A stretch of DNA of 64,000 nt from Hymenobacter psychrotolerans DSM 18569 (GCF_900142395.1 NZ_FRAS01000021.1:1-64000), one strand, 5' to 3'; numbered from the stretch's first letter, positions 14,991-23,733 are shown. Notes: generated by a model not told the origin, from the sequence alone. Numbers and translations: made by a program.

Positions 14991-15224
14991 ATGGGTGGTG
15001 GCGCCCCCATCGAAACCACATCCGTTTCCTGGAACCACAGCCTGAGCGAAGTGCTGGGCGCCCTGCTCCGGCAGGGGCTGGAAGTCACGCACTTCGACGA
15101 GTATGACTATTCGCCCTACAACTGTTTCGCGGAGCTGGAGCAAACCGGCGAGCGGCAGTACCGCCTGAAGCACCTGCCCGGCAAACTGCCGATGGTGTAC
15201 TCGGTGGTGGCCCGCCGCAAATAA
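14991..15224 (+). pseudogene. C-terminal remnant of a class I SAM-dependent methyltransferase
   Basis: A 77-codon frame that matches only the last third of small class I methyltransferases: VSWNHSLSEVLGALLRQGL is the W-x-H-x(L)-(S/G)-x-(I/V) helix before the penultimate strand, VTHFDEYDY follows, and LPGKLPMVYSVVARRK is the usual C-terminal (L)P...YS..A.K strand. The SAM-binding GxGxG part is absent upstream, where the frame has no conserved sequence. It is therefore a truncated gene, although the short frame itself is intact from an ATG at 14991. Confidence 0.65.
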
Positions 15225-15239
15225 AGCGGCCGTAGTTGC

Positions 15240-15845
15240 CTACACTTCCGCCACTGGCACAAAGCGCGCACCCAATTCCAGTAGCTCGGCGCGGGCCTGC
15301 TGATAGCCTTCGGCACTGATGGCGCGGGTGGCTTCCTCCACGAAGAACACCTCAAAACCCTGCTGCAGCGCGTCTTTGGCGGAGAAATACACGCAGTAGT
15401 CGGCCGCCAGGCCCGCCAGGTACACCTGCGTCACGCCGCGGCCGCGCAGGTAGTCGGCCAGGCCGGTGCTTTTGCGGTGGCCGTTGTCGAAGAAGCCGCT
15501 GTACGAGTCGATGTCGGGGTTGGTGCCTTTGCGGAAAATGGCCTCAATGCGGTGCTGGTCGAGGGCAGGGTGGAAGTCGGCGCCGGGCGTGCCCTGCACG
15601 CAGTGGTCGGGCCACAGGGTCTGGGGCAAGCCGTACAGCTCGGTCTGCTCGAACGGCTGGCGGCCGGGGTGGCTGCTGGCGAAGCTGCCGTGCCCGGCCG
15701 GGTGCCAGTCCTGGGTAGCCACTACCAGCTCGAAGCGGGGCTGCAGCGCATTCACGAGCGGAATAATGGCCTCCCCACCGGACACGGCCAGCGCCCCGCC
15801 GGGCACAAAATCATTTTGAATATCAATCAGCAGCAGCGCTTTCAT
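15240..15845 (-). CDS. pncA: Nicotinamidase/pyrazinamidase
   Basis: A 201-residue isochorismatase-fold hydrolase that converts nicotinamide to nicotinate in the NAD+ salvage pathway. The catalytic triad is visible: Asp in LLIDIQNDFVPGG (D8 or D12 region), Lys in IFRKGT, and Cys in LAADYCVYFSAKDA. Metal ligands appear in TQDWHPAGHGSF (D and two H). Length is normal. It is cytosolic and separated by 15 bp from the convergent methyltransferase remnant. The start at 15845 gives the canonical MKALLLIDIQNDF opening. Confidence 0.95.
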   Translation of the reverse strand: MKALLLIDIQNDFVPGGALAVSGGEAIIPLVNALQPRFELVVATQDWHPAGHGSFASSHPGRQPFEQTELYGLPQTLWPDHCVQGTPGADFHPALDQHRIEAIFRKGTNPDIDSYSGFFDNGHRKSTGLADYLRGRGVTQVYLAGLAADYCVYFSAKDALQQGFEVFFVEEATRAISAEGYQQARAELLELGARFVPVAEV

Positions 15846-16033
15846 ATCAGGGATGAGTTAGAAGCCAGAAGTAGCGGCAAAGATGGAGCAGGACTGGCAG
15901 AAATGCCGAAGGCTATACGGGAAAAATGCAATGCCAGTGGTGGAGCCCTGCCGGCGCGTACTCCTGAAACAAGTGATTTTGCCTGCCGAAACCCCGTAGT
16001 ATCTGAGCGGAGCCGCCCTGCGCGCGAGCCGCT

Positions 16034-16057
16034 GGCAACGTTCCCGATAACGATTGC
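16034..16057 (+). promoter_or_regulatory. Putative LacI-type operator, copy 1
   Basis: GGCAACGTTCCCGATAACG followed by ATTGC has inverted half-sites GCAACGTT and AACGATTGC around a 6-base centre. It differs at one base from the site at 21849-21872 beside the lacI-family gene. It ends 146 bp before the CE12-GH28 start. Confidence 0.7.
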
Positions 16058-16102
16058 GCAGATATTGCCGCCGGTTCGTGCAGCCCTGGCCAACAATTGG
16101 GT

Positions 16103-16110
16103 TAACCTTA
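16103..16110 (+). promoter_or_regulatory. Conserved TAACCTTA box, copy 1
   Basis: TAACCTTA lies exactly 69 bases after the first base of the operator, the same distance as in the kduD upstream region. It partly resembles the Bacteroidetes -7 element TAnnTTTG. No convincing -33 box was seen at the usual spacing. Confidence 0.45.
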
Positions 16111-16203
16111 ACAACCAGTCACCTGCTCCCGGCGGCACGGGCATCCCGGAAAACTGCTTTTTCGGGCTGAATAATCCTGCCGCTTCCGCTATTCCCACCT
16201 CGT

Positions 16204-18543
16204 ATGAAACAGCTTTGCGTTGTATTCCTGGCCGTGCTGCTGCTGGCCTTCCGCCCGGCCGCCGATAGCCGCAAACCCACCATTTTCCTGGTTGGCGACT
16301 CCACCATGTCGGACAAGCCGCTGGACAAGGCCGAGCGTGGCTGGGGCATGTATTTCAAGTCGTATTTCGAGGAGGGCGTTGCCGTGCAGAACCACGCCAT
16401 GAACGGCCGCAGCACCCGCAACTTCCGCCACGAAGGCCGCTGGGCCAAGGTGCTGGAGCAGGTGAAGCCCGGCGACTGGGTGCTGATTCAGTTCGGCCAC
16501 AACGACTCCAAGCAGGAAGATACCGCCCGCTACGCCGCGCCCCAGACGGCCTACCGCCAGAACCTGACCCGCTACGTGCAGGAAGCCCGCGCCAAAGGTG
16601 CCAATCCGGTGCTGCTGACGCCGGTGGGCCGCCGCTACTTCACCGAAGCCGGCAAGCGCAAAGACGACCACGGCCAATACCCTAGCGTGGTGCGGGAAGT
16701 GGCCAAAGCCCAGAAAGTGCCCCTGATTGACCTGCACGAAACCAGCTGGGCCCTGTACAGCCAGCTCGGCGACGCCGACACCAAGCCCCTGTTCTGGAGC
16801 TACCAGAACGGCGCCAACAACACCAAGCTCGACAACACCCACTTCTCGGCTTACGGTGCTGAACGGGTGGCGCAGCTGGTGGCCCAGGACGTGAAAAAGC
16901 TCAACCTCGGCCTCGCCAGCCACCTCAAGCCGCTGGGTTTCGCCGGCAAGTACGCTTTCGACCTGCCGGTGGTATTGCAGCCGGTTTTCCGCAAAGACAC
17001 CTTCAACATCGTGAAGTACGGGGCCGTGGCCGATGGCCAGACGCTCAACACCGACGCCTTCCGCAAAGCCATTGAGGCCTGCAGCCAGCAGGGCGGCGTG
17101 GTGCTGGTGCCGCGCGGTCTGTGGCTCACCGGCCCGATTCAGCTGAAAAGCAACGTGAACCTGCACGTACAGCGCGGCGCGCTGGTGCAGTTCAGCAGCA
17201 AGCTTTCCGATTATCAGCTTATCAAAACCAACTGGGAAGGCGAGGATGCCGTGCGCAACCAGTCGCCCATCTACGGCTTCGACCTCGAAAACATTGCCAT
17301 TACCGGCGAAGGCACCTTCGATGGGGCCGGCGACGCATGGCGCATGGTGAAAAAGGAAAAGCTCAGTTCCGGCCAGTGGCAGAAGCTGGTGAAATCGGGT
17401 GGCGTGCTCGATGCGAAGGGCAGCGTGTGGTACCCTACCGCCGGCTCCCTGAAAGGCTCTACCCTCAACAAACCCTGGACCCTGACGGCCGGGCAGGAGC
17501 CGGACTTCAGCAAATACGCCGAGTTCAAGGATTTCCTGCGGCCCAACATGCTCAGCCTGCAGCGCTGCAAGCAGATTCTGCTCGAAGGCTTCACCATTCA
17601 GAACTCCCCGGCCTGGACTATTCATCCGCTGCTCTGCGACAACATTACGGTGCGCAACGTGACGGCCCGCAACCCCTGGTACGGCCAGAACACCGATGCC
17701 CTCGACCTGGAATCGTGCCGCAACGGCCTGGTGGAAAACTGCACCTTTGACGTGGGCGACGACGGTATCTGCATCAAGTCGGGCCGCGACGAGGAAGGCC
17801 GCAAGCGCGGCGTGCCCACCGAGAACTTCATCATCCGCGACACGAAAGTGTACCACGCCCACGGCGGCTTCGTGATTGGCTCCGAAATGTCGGGCGGCGC
17901 GCGCAACATCTTCGTCAACAACTGCACTTTCATCGGGACGGATGTGGGGCTGCGCTTCAAAACGACCCGCGGCCGTGGCGGCGTGGTCGAGAACATCTTC
18001 GTGGATGGCGTAGACATGACCGACATTGCCGGCGAGGCCATCCTGTTCGATATGTACTACGCGGCCAAAGACCCCGTGCAGGCATCTGGCGAGGCGTTTG
18101 CTATTCCCGAAATCAAGGCTGAGCCGCTGAACGAAGGCACCCCGCAGTTCAAGAGCTTCCGCATCAAAAACGTGGTCTGCAAAGGCGCGGCCACCGGCAT
18201 TCTGGTGCGCGGCCTGCCCGAAATGAACATTCAGGACATCGAAATTGAAAATGCCGTGCTGGAAAGCAAAGCCGGGCTCGTGTGCCAGGAAGGCAACGGC
18301 ATCCGCCTGAAAAACGTGGCACTATTCTCTGCCGATACCAAGCCCGTGATGGAAGTGCAGAACAGCCAGAACATCACCCTCGACAACATCAAGTACCGGC
18401 CCGGCGCCGACCTGCTGCTGCGCGTGACGGGTAGCCGGAGCAAAGCCGTGAAGCTGGTGAATACCGACACCAAAGCAGCCAAAAAGGGCCTGGAAACCGG
18501 TGAGAAAGTGGCCAAGAAAGCCGTGACGGTTTCGAAAATGTAA
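16204..18543 (+). CDS. Two-domain pectinase: CE12-type acetylesterase + GH28 polygalacturonase
   Basis: A 779-residue exported enzyme. Residues 1-20 are a signal peptide. Residues 26-235 are an SGNH esterase of the rhamnogalacturonan acetylesterase (CE12) type: GDSTM (31-35) with the nucleophile Ser, FGHND (97-101), and DNTH (210-213) with the catalytic Asp/His. Residues about 266-760 are a GH28 right-handed helix with the catalytic motifs NTDALD (496-501), GDD (518-520), HGG (553-555) and a following RFKT. It should remove acetyl groups and hydrolyse galacturonan chains. It is the first gene of the pectin locus, with the putative LacI-type operator upstream, and is followed 72 bp later by a GH105 gene. 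The esterase-hydrolase fusion is a notable architecture. Confidence 0.93.
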   Translation: MKQLCVVFLAVLLLAFRPAADSRKPTIFLVGDSTMSDKPLDKAERGWGMYFKSYFEEGVAVQNHAMNGRSTRNFRHEGRWAKVLEQVKPGDWVLIQFGHNDSKQEDTARYAAPQTAYRQNLTRYVQEARAKGANPVLLTPVGRRYFTEAGKRKDDHGQYPSVVREVAKAQKVPLIDLHETSWALYSQLGDADTKPLFWSYQNGANNTKLDNTHFSAYGAERVAQLVAQDVKKLNLGLASHLKPLGFAGKYAFDLPVVLQPVFRKDTFNIVKYGAVADGQTLNTDAFRKAIEACSQQGGVVLVPRGLWLTGPIQLKSNVNLHVQRGALVQFSSKLSDYQLIKTNWEGEDAVRNQSPIYGFDLENIAITGEGTFDGAGDAWRMVKKEKLSSGQWQKLVKSGGVLDAKGSVWYPTAGSLKGSTLNKPWTLTAGQEPDFSKYAEFKDFLRPNMLSLQRCKQILLEGFTIQNSPAWTIHPLLCDNITVRNVTARNPWYGQNTDALDLESCRNGLVENCTFDVGDDGICIKSGRDEEGRKRGVPTENFIIRDTKVYHAHGGFVIGSEMSGGARNIFVNNCTFIGTDVGLRFKTTRGRGGVVENIFVDGVDMTDIAGEAILFDMYYAAKDPVQASGEAFAIPEIKAEPLNEGTPQFKSFRIKNVVCKGAATGILVRGLPEMNIQDIEIENAVLESKAGLVCQEGNGIRLKNVALFSADTKPVMEVQNSQNITLDNIKYRPGADLLLRVTGSRSKAVKLVNTDTKAAKKGLETGEKVAKKAVTVSKM

Positions 18544-18615
18544 GCCGACTGCCCGCTTCAGCGGCACTCTGCCACCGGCGCCCGCCCACCACGTTTGTCT
18601 ATTTTCATTCCGCCC

Positions 18616-20541
18616 ATGACCTTCCGCCCTTTCCTGCTTTCCGGCCTGCTGCTGACTACTGCTGCTGCTACCGTGCAGGCGCAAACCGCGCCGGCCGCTG
18701 CCCGGCCCATGTCGCAGCGCATGACCGATGCGTTTATCAGCTGGCACCCGGATTCCATCCTGATTGGCAACCGCAAAACCGCCCGCTGGGACTATGAGCA
18801 GGGCCTGATGCTGAAGGCCATGGAACGGGTGTGGCAGCGCACCGGCGACGCCCGCTACTTCACCTACATCCAGAAAGACCTCGACCAGTTCGTGCGACCC
18901 GATGGCACCATCCGCACCTACAAGCTCGAAGACTACAACCTCGACAACCTGACCACCGGCCACGTGCTGCTCACGCTGGGCCAGATGTCGGTGCCGCAGG
19001 CCGAGAAGTACCAGAAAGCCGCGCAGCTGTTGCGCAAGCAGCTGGACGGGCAGCCGCGCACCAAGGCCGGCGGCTTCTGGCACAAGAAAATCTACCCCAA
19101 CCAGATGTGGCTCGACGGCCTGTACATGGCCGAGCCGTTCTATGCCGAGTACAGCCAGGTGTTCAATCAGCCGGCCGGCTTCGACGACATTGCCAAGCAG
19201 TTTGCCCTGATTGAGCAAAACCTGGTAGACCCGAAAACCGGCCTGATGTACCACGGCTACGACGAAAGCCGGGAGCAGCAGTGGGCCAACAAAACCACCG
19301 GCCAGAGCCCCAACTTCTGGGACCGGGGCATGGGCTGGTACGCCATGGCGCTGGTAGACGTGCTCGACTATTTCCCGCAGAACCACCCCCAGCGCCCCAT
19401 GCTGGTGAAAGCCGCGCAGCGCCTGGCGCCGGTGCTGGCCAAGTATCAGGACGCCAAAACCGGCACCTGGTCGTTGGTTGTGGACCAGGCTGCGCGCAAA
19501 GGCAACTACGCCGAGGCGTCGGGCAGCAGCATGTTTGTGTACTTCCTGCAGAAGGGCGTGCGCATGGGCTACCTCGATAAGAAGTACGCCGACGCGGCCC
19601 GCAAAGGCTACGATGGCCTGCTGAAAACCTTCGTGGCTGAAACGAGCGGCGCGCTGGCCTTCAATGGCACGGTGAGCGTGGGCGGCCTGGGCGGCAAGCC
19701 CTACCGCAACGGTAGCTACGAGTACTACCTGTCCGAACCCCTGCGCAAAAACGACCTGAAAGGGGTGGGGCCATTCATTCTGGCCAGCATTGAGATGGAA
19801 ATAGCCGCCGAAAGCCGCCTCGGCAAAGGCAAAACCGTGGCCGTCGATAACTACTTCAACCACGAGCTGCGCCAGAGCAAGCTCAGCGGCCAGCAGGAAA
19901 CCTGGCACTACACCTGGGACGACCGCACGCACGGCGGCTTCTACTTCTGGGGCCAGCAGTTCCGCGACCTGGGCGCCAAAACCACCACCATTGCCACGGC
20001 TCCGACTGCCGCCGCACTGAAGGGCGTGGACGTCTACATCATCGTGGACCCCGACACCAAAAAGGAAACCGCGAAACCCAACTTTGTGCAGCCCGCCGAC
20101 GTGCAGGCCCTCACGAAATGGGTGAAGGATGGCGGCACGCTGGTACTGATGGCCAACGACACGAGCAACTGCGAAATTCCGCGCTTCAACACGCTGGCCG
20201 CCGCCTTCGGGATGCAGTTCAAGCCGCTGAACCTGAATATGGTGAAGGGCAATGAGTTTGAGCAGGGCCGCGTGAATCTGCCGGCTGGCAACGCCGTGTT
20301 CAAAACCGCTAAATCAGCCTACATCAAGGAACTGGCGCCGCTGGATGTGAAAGCGCCGGCCACGCCGCTCGTGAAGATGGGTGAGCACACCGTCATTGCG
20401 ACGGCCAAAGTCGGCAAAGGCACCGTGTTTGCCGTCGGCGACCCATGGCTCTACAACGAGTACGTGGATGGCCGCAAGATTCCGGCTACGTTCGAGAACT
20501 TCAACGCAGCCAAAGACATAGCTACCTGGTTGCTGCAATAG
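18616..20541 (+). CDS. GH105 unsaturated rhamnogalacturonyl/galacturonyl hydrolase with extra C-terminal domain
   Basis: A 641-residue exported protein. The signal peptide ends around TVQAQ (residue about 22). Residues about 30-400 form the GH105 (alpha/alpha)6 barrel, with TTGHVLLTLGQM, MWLDGLYMAEPFYAEY and FWDRGMGWYAMALVDVL; this family removes unsaturated uronic acid from lyase products. Residues about 420-641 add a Rossmann-like domain resembling DUF4350/glutamine-amidotransferase-fold modules (LKGVDVYIIVDPDT, WVKDGGTLVLMANDTS, GTVFAVGDPWLYNEY), of unknown role and perhaps carbohydrate-binding. The start at 18616 begins the signal peptide; an ATG at 18595 would add seven residues. It is probably co-transcribed with the preceding CE12-GH28 gene and ends in a terminator. 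Confidence 0.92.
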   Translation: MTFRPFLLSGLLLTTAAATVQAQTAPAAARPMSQRMTDAFISWHPDSILIGNRKTARWDYEQGLMLKAMERVWQRTGDARYFTYIQKDLDQFVRPDGTIRTYKLEDYNLDNLTTGHVLLTLGQMSVPQAEKYQKAAQLLRKQLDGQPRTKAGGFWHKKIYPNQMWLDGLYMAEPFYAEYSQVFNQPAGFDDIAKQFALIEQNLVDPKTGLMYHGYDESREQQWANKTTGQSPNFWDRGMGWYAMALVDVLDYFPQNHPQRPMLVKAAQRLAPVLAKYQDAKTGTWSLVVDQAARKGNYAEASGSSMFVYFLQKGVRMGYLDKKYADAARKGYDGLLKTFVAETSGALAFNGTVSVGGLGGKPYRNGSYEYYLSEPLRKNDLKGVGPFILASIEMEIAAESRLGKGKTVAVDNYFNHELRQSKLSGQQETWHYTWDDRTHGGFYFWGQQFRDLGAKTTTIATAPTAAALKGVDVYIIVDPDTKKETAKPNFVQPADVQALTKWVKDGGTLVLMANDTSNCEIPRFNTLAAAFGMQFKPLNLNMVKGNEFEQGRVNLPAGNAVFKTAKSAYIKELAPLDVKAPATPLVKMGEHTVIATAKVGKGTVFAVGDPWLYNEYVDGRKIPATFENFNAAKDIATWLLQ

Positions 20542-20554
20542 CCGGCTAGCTACG

Positions 20555-20621
20555 CAAAACGCGCCCCGCAGCCATCAAAGCCCAGAGAGTGAATGGGCCG
20601 GGCCGCGGGGCGCGTTTTTTT
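20555..20621. terminator. Terminator between GH105 and the LacI-family gene
   Basis: AAAACGCGCCCCGC pairs with GCGGGGCGCGTTTT across a roughly 36-base loop, followed by a T-run. It lies between convergent genes and can end transcripts from both sides. Confidence 0.8.
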
Positions 20622-20645
20622 GTGGCCGGTGGCCAGCGTGTGCCG

Positions 20646-21695
20646 CTAGGTGCGCGCTACGCTCAGGGGCTGCTGCTGGCCGCTGAGCCGCGTGGAGGAG
20701 CGCACAATCAGCTCGGTCGGAATCTTCACGGTTTCGATGGGCAGTGCCCGCTGCTTGCGCTCAATCAGGTCGATGAGGCGCTCGGCGGCTACCTGCCCGA
20801 TTTCAGTGGCCGGCTGCACCACCGTGCTCAGCGACGGGTCCAGCAGGTCGGCCACGTTGAGGTTGGTGAAGCCAATCAGCGACACGTCTTCCGGAATCTG
20901 CAGCTGCCGCTGGCGCAACGCCTGCAGGCAGCCCACGGCCAGCCGGTCGGAAGCCGTGAAGAAGGCATCCGGCGGCGACTCCAGGCGCATCAGCTCGTCT
21001 ACCATCGGGCCTACTTCATCGGACCCGAAGGTGCCGTAGCGCACCAGCGTATCGTCGAATTCCAGGCCGTATTTCTCCAGCGCCGCGCGGTAGCCGGCCA
21101 GCCGTTCCCGCGTGATGCTCAGCCAGGGCTGAATGGTGAGGTGCGCAATGCGCCGCCGGCCCGACTGAATCAGGTGCTCGGTGGCCGAAAAGGCCCCTCC
21201 GAAGTTGTCGGCCACAATCTGGGTGGCTTCCAGCTCCGGCGAAACCCGGTCGAAGAGCACCAGCGGCACGTTTTTTTCCTGCAGATCCTTCAGGTGCGAC
21301 ACGTCGGACGTTTCGCTGGAAAGCGAAATCAGCAGCCCGTCTACCTTCCGCGACGAAGCCTGCTGCACGTTGGCCACCTCCCGCTCGTACGACTCCTGGC
21401 TCTGGAAAATGATGACGTGGTAGCCCCGGTTATAAGCAATGGCCTCGATGCCGTTGATGGCCTGCGAAAAGAAGTAGTTGGCAATCTGGGGCACTATCAC
21501 GCCGATGGCGCGGCTGGCGCTGCCTTTCAGGCTGAGGGCAATGGGGTTGGGCCGGTAGTTGAGTCGGGCGGCACACTCCATCACCAGGCGCTTGGTTTCG
21601 GGGTTAATTTCGTAGGAGCCCCGCAATGCGCGCGATACAGTAGAGGTGGAAATATTCAGCTCGCGGGCAATGTCTTTTATGGTGAAGGTTTCCAA
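20646..21695 (-). CDS. LacI-family transcriptional regulator
   Basis: A protein of about 349 residues. The N-terminal helix-turn-helix is canonical (TIKDIARELNISTSTVSRAL, then LNYRPNPIALSL hinge). The rest is a periplasmic-binding-protein-like sensor domain: IGVIVPQIANYFFSQAINGI, VPLVLFDRV, PDAFFTASDRLAVG, VSLIGFTN. A TTG start at 21695 fits normal family length; a GTG at 21755 would add 20 unconserved residues. It is divergent from kduD inside the pectin gene set, so it probably controls pectin or uronate catabolism, with an intermediate such as 2-keto-3-deoxygluconate as a plausible inducer. A matching palindrome lies in its own upstream region and before the CE12-GH28 gene. Confidence 0.92.
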   Translation of the reverse strand: METFTIKDIARELNISTSTVSRALRGSYEINPETKRLVMECAARLNYRPNPIALSLKGSASRAIGVIVPQIANYFFSQAINGIEAIAYNRGYHVIIFQSQESYEREVANVQQASSRKVDGLLISLSSETSDVSHLKDLQEKNVPLVLFDRVSPELEATQIVADNFGGAFSATEHLIQSGRRRIAHLTIQPWLSITRERLAGYRAALEKYGLEFDDTLVRYGTFGSDEVGPMVDELMRLESPPDAFFTASDRLAVGCLQALRQRQLQIPEDVSLIGFTNLNVADLLDPSLSTVVQPATEIGQVAAERLIDLIERKQRALPIETVKIPTELIVRSSTRLSGQQQPLSVART

Positions 21696-21848
21696 CGGAT
21701 AGGTGGGATTTAGCGGGTGGGTGAGGGCTGACTTACCAAAATGCAAGAACCGCACACGGCGGGACAGGAGTGCTTCCGGGGCTGAAAATAGAAATAGCTG
21801 GCCGATTTCGCTGCAACCCCCTTTTTAAGGTACGCAAATCCGGGCGTT

Positions 21849-21872
21849 GGCAACGTTCCCGATAACGTTTGC
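21849..21872 (+). promoter_or_regulatory. Putative LacI-type operator, copy 2
   Basis: GGCAACGTTCCCGATAACG followed by TTTGC has half-sites GCAACGTT and AACGTTTGC around a 6-base centre. 23 of 24 bases match the site at 16034-16057. It lies between the divergent lacI-family gene and kduD, allowing control of both. Confidence 0.72.
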
Positions 21873-21917
21873 ACGAATAAACATTGTGCTATTCTTCCAT
21901 TTGGCTCGCACAACGCA

Positions 21918-21925
21918 TAACCTTA
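21918..21925 (+). promoter_or_regulatory. Conserved TAACCTTA box, copy 2
   Basis: It is at the same 69-base offset from the operator start as copy 1, and lies 72 bp before the kduD start. It is a possible -7-like element. Confidence 0.45.
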
Positions 21926-21997
21926 TAAGAGCTGATTGGCACGGCAGTGTACGAAAGATACACCTCCATTCTTCGAAAAGTTTATAACCCCACCTCC

Positions 21998-22768
21998 ATG
22001 AGCATTCCCACCGCCTTTGACCTTACCGGTAAAGTAGCCCTCGTAACGGGCTGCAACAAAGGCATTGGTCAGGGTATGGCGCTGGGGCTGGCCGCTGCCG
22101 GCGCCGACATCATCGGCGTGTCGGCCACGCTGGCCCTGCAGGGCTCCGAGACAGAGCAGAAAGTGCAGGCCCTGGGCCGCCGCTTCACCGCCTACCAGGC
22201 CGATTTCAGCCAGCGGGCTTCCGTGGATGCTTTTCTGCAGCAGGTGCAGCAGGATTTCCCGCGCATCGATATTCTGATCAACAACGCCGGCACCATTCAG
22301 CGGGCCCCCGCCGCCGAGCACGCCGATGAGCTCTGGGACAATGTGCTGGCCATTAACCTGGACGCACCGTTCCGGATTGCGCGCGCCATCGGGGGGCGCA
22401 TGCTGGCGCAGGGCTCGGGCAAAATCATCTTCACGGCTTCGCTGCTCACGTTCCAGGGCGGCATCAACGTGCCGGGCTACGCGGCCAGCAAGGGCGCTAT
22501 TGGCAGCGTAGTGAAGGCGCTGGCCAATGAATGGGGCGGCCGCGGCGTCAACGTCAACGCCATTGCGCCCGGCTACATCGCCACCGACAACACCGAGGCC
22601 CTGCGCCAGGACCCGGAGCGCAGCCAGAGCATTCTGGGCCGCATTCCGGCCGGCCGCTGGGGCAAGCCCGAAGATTTCCAGGGCCCCACTGTGTTCCTGG
22701 CCTCTTCGGCTTCCGACTATGTGCACGGCACCATCCTCACCGTCGATGGCGGCTGGATGGGACGATAG
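21998..22768 (+). CDS. kduD: 2-dehydro-3-deoxy-D-gluconate 5-dehydrogenase (SDR)
   Basis: A 256-residue classical SDR. Features: VALVTGCNKGIGQGMALGL for the NAD-binding loop, NNAGTIQRAPAAEH, ITFTAS-type catalytic Ser strand (IIFTASLLTFQGG), YAASKG for Tyr/Lys, and the C-terminus DVHGTILTVDGGW-like (YVHGTILTVDGGWMGR). The GCNKGIGQ loop and IQRAPAAEH are characteristic of KduD, which reduces 2,5-diketo-3-deoxygluconate to 2-keto-3-deoxygluconate (KDG) in unsaturated-uronate catabolism. It is cytosolic. It starts the plus-strand gene run kduD-kduI-susC-susD, immediately downstream of the operator region. ATG at 21998 gives normal family length. Confidence 0.93.
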   Translation: MSIPTAFDLTGKVALVTGCNKGIGQGMALGLAAAGADIIGVSATLALQGSETEQKVQALGRRFTAYQADFSQRASVDAFLQQVQQDFPRIDILINNAGTIQRAPAAEHADELWDNVLAINLDAPFRIARAIGGRMLAQGSGKIIFTASLLTFQGGINVPGYAASKGAIGSVVKALANEWGGRGVNVNAIAPGYIATDNTEALRQDPERSQSILGRIPAGRWGKPEDFQGPTVFLASSASDYVHGTILTVDGGWMGR

Positions 22769-22856
22769 AGTACCTGAACAAGCTGAGTAACTGAGTGGTC
22801 TGCTCGCTTCTATCCGAACCGGCGGCCTCTCACCACCACGTAAACCACCCCTCCGA

Positions 22857-23687
22857 ATGAACCAACGATATGCCATCGGGCCGCGCGAGACAGCGGCGAT
22901 GAACACCGAGCAGCTGCGGGAGAATTTCCTGATTGAAACTCTGTTTGTGCCCGGCGAAATCGAGTTGGTATACACGCACTACGACCGGATGATGGTGGGG
23001 GGCGTGGTGCCCACGGCCGAGGCCATTGACCTGCCCAACCCCGGCAACCTGAAGGCCGAGTACTTTCTGGAGCGCCGGGAGCTGGGCATTCTCAACATCG
23101 GCAGCGCCGGCACCGTGACGGTGGACGGCACTACGTATGAGCTGGGCCGCCAGGACTGCCTGTACGTGGGCAAAGGCGCCAAAGACGTGCGCTTCGCCAG
23201 CACCGATGCCACGCAGCCCGCTAAGTTCTATCTGCTTTCGACGCCGGCCCACGCCACGCACCCCACCACCCGCCTGAGCCAGGCCGAGGCCACGCCCGTA
23301 ACGCTGGGCGAGCTGGAAACGGCCAATCAGCGCACCATCTATAAGTACATCTACGCCGAAGGCATTCAGAGCTGCCAGCTGGTAATGGGCCTCACGCAGC
23401 TGCACGCCGGCAGCGTGTGGAACACCATGCCCGCCCACACCCACGACCGGCGCATGGAAGCCTACCTCTACTTCGACATGCCTCAGGGCCAGCGCGTGCT
23501 GCACCTGATGGGCCAGCCCCAGGAAACCCGCCACCTGTGGGTAGGAGAGGGGCAGGCTATTCTGTCGCCGCCGTGGTCTATCCACTCGGGCTGCGGCACG
23601 GCCGGCTACACCTTCATCTGGGGCATGGGCGGCGAAAACCGCGAGTACACCGACATGGACCCGGCTCCCATCGACCAGCTGCGCTAA
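22857..23687 (+). CDS. kduI: 5-dehydro-4-deoxy-D-glucuronate isomerase
   Basis: A 276-residue cupin-fold isomerase of full family length. Diagnostic segments are YTHYDRMMVGGVVPT, LGILNIGSAGTVTVDGTTYEL and NTMPAHTHDRRMEAYLYFDM, which carries the metal-binding histidines and glutamate, followed by SPPWSIHSGCGTAGYTFIWGM. It converts 5-keto-4-deoxyuronate to 2,5-diketo-3-deoxygluconate, the substrate of KduD. It lies 88 bp downstream of kduD on the same strand and 46 bp before susC. It is cytosolic and likely part of a kduD-kduI unit. Confidence 0.96.
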   Translation: MNQRYAIGPRETAAMNTEQLRENFLIETLFVPGEIELVYTHYDRMMVGGVVPTAEAIDLPNPGNLKAEYFLERRELGILNIGSAGTVTVDGTTYELGRQDCLYVGKGAKDVRFASTDATQPAKFYLLSTPAHATHPTTRLSQAEATPVTLGELETANQRTIYKYIYAEGIQSCQLVMGLTQLHAGSVWNTMPAHTHDRRMEAYLYFDMPQGQRVLHLMGQPQETRHLWVGEGQAILSPPWSIHSGCGTAGYTFIWGMGGENREYTDMDPAPIDQLR

Positions 23688-23733
23688 GCCAGCTACTTCC
23701 TGAAGCTTCTTCATCCAAAAATTCCCACACATC

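Larger units (their letters stand above)
15846..16203. other. Regulatory intergenic region before the pectin locus
   Basis: A 358-bp gap between divergent pncA and the CE12-GH28 gene. It contains the 24-bp palindromic site at 16034-16057 and the TAACCTTA box at 16103-16110, both duplicated upstream of kduD. No gene or RNA was recognised. Confidence 0.6.

Noticed and set aside
15240..15845. PncA as part of the TIR (NAD) defence module
   Set aside because: It is 12 kb away in host-like DNA and is a common NAD salvage enzyme; no linkage is supported.
16189..17862. 557-residue minus-strand frame inside the CE12-GH28 gene
   Set aside because: Its sequence is a His/Val/Gly-rich shadow; the plus strand carries all catalytic motifs of two known families.
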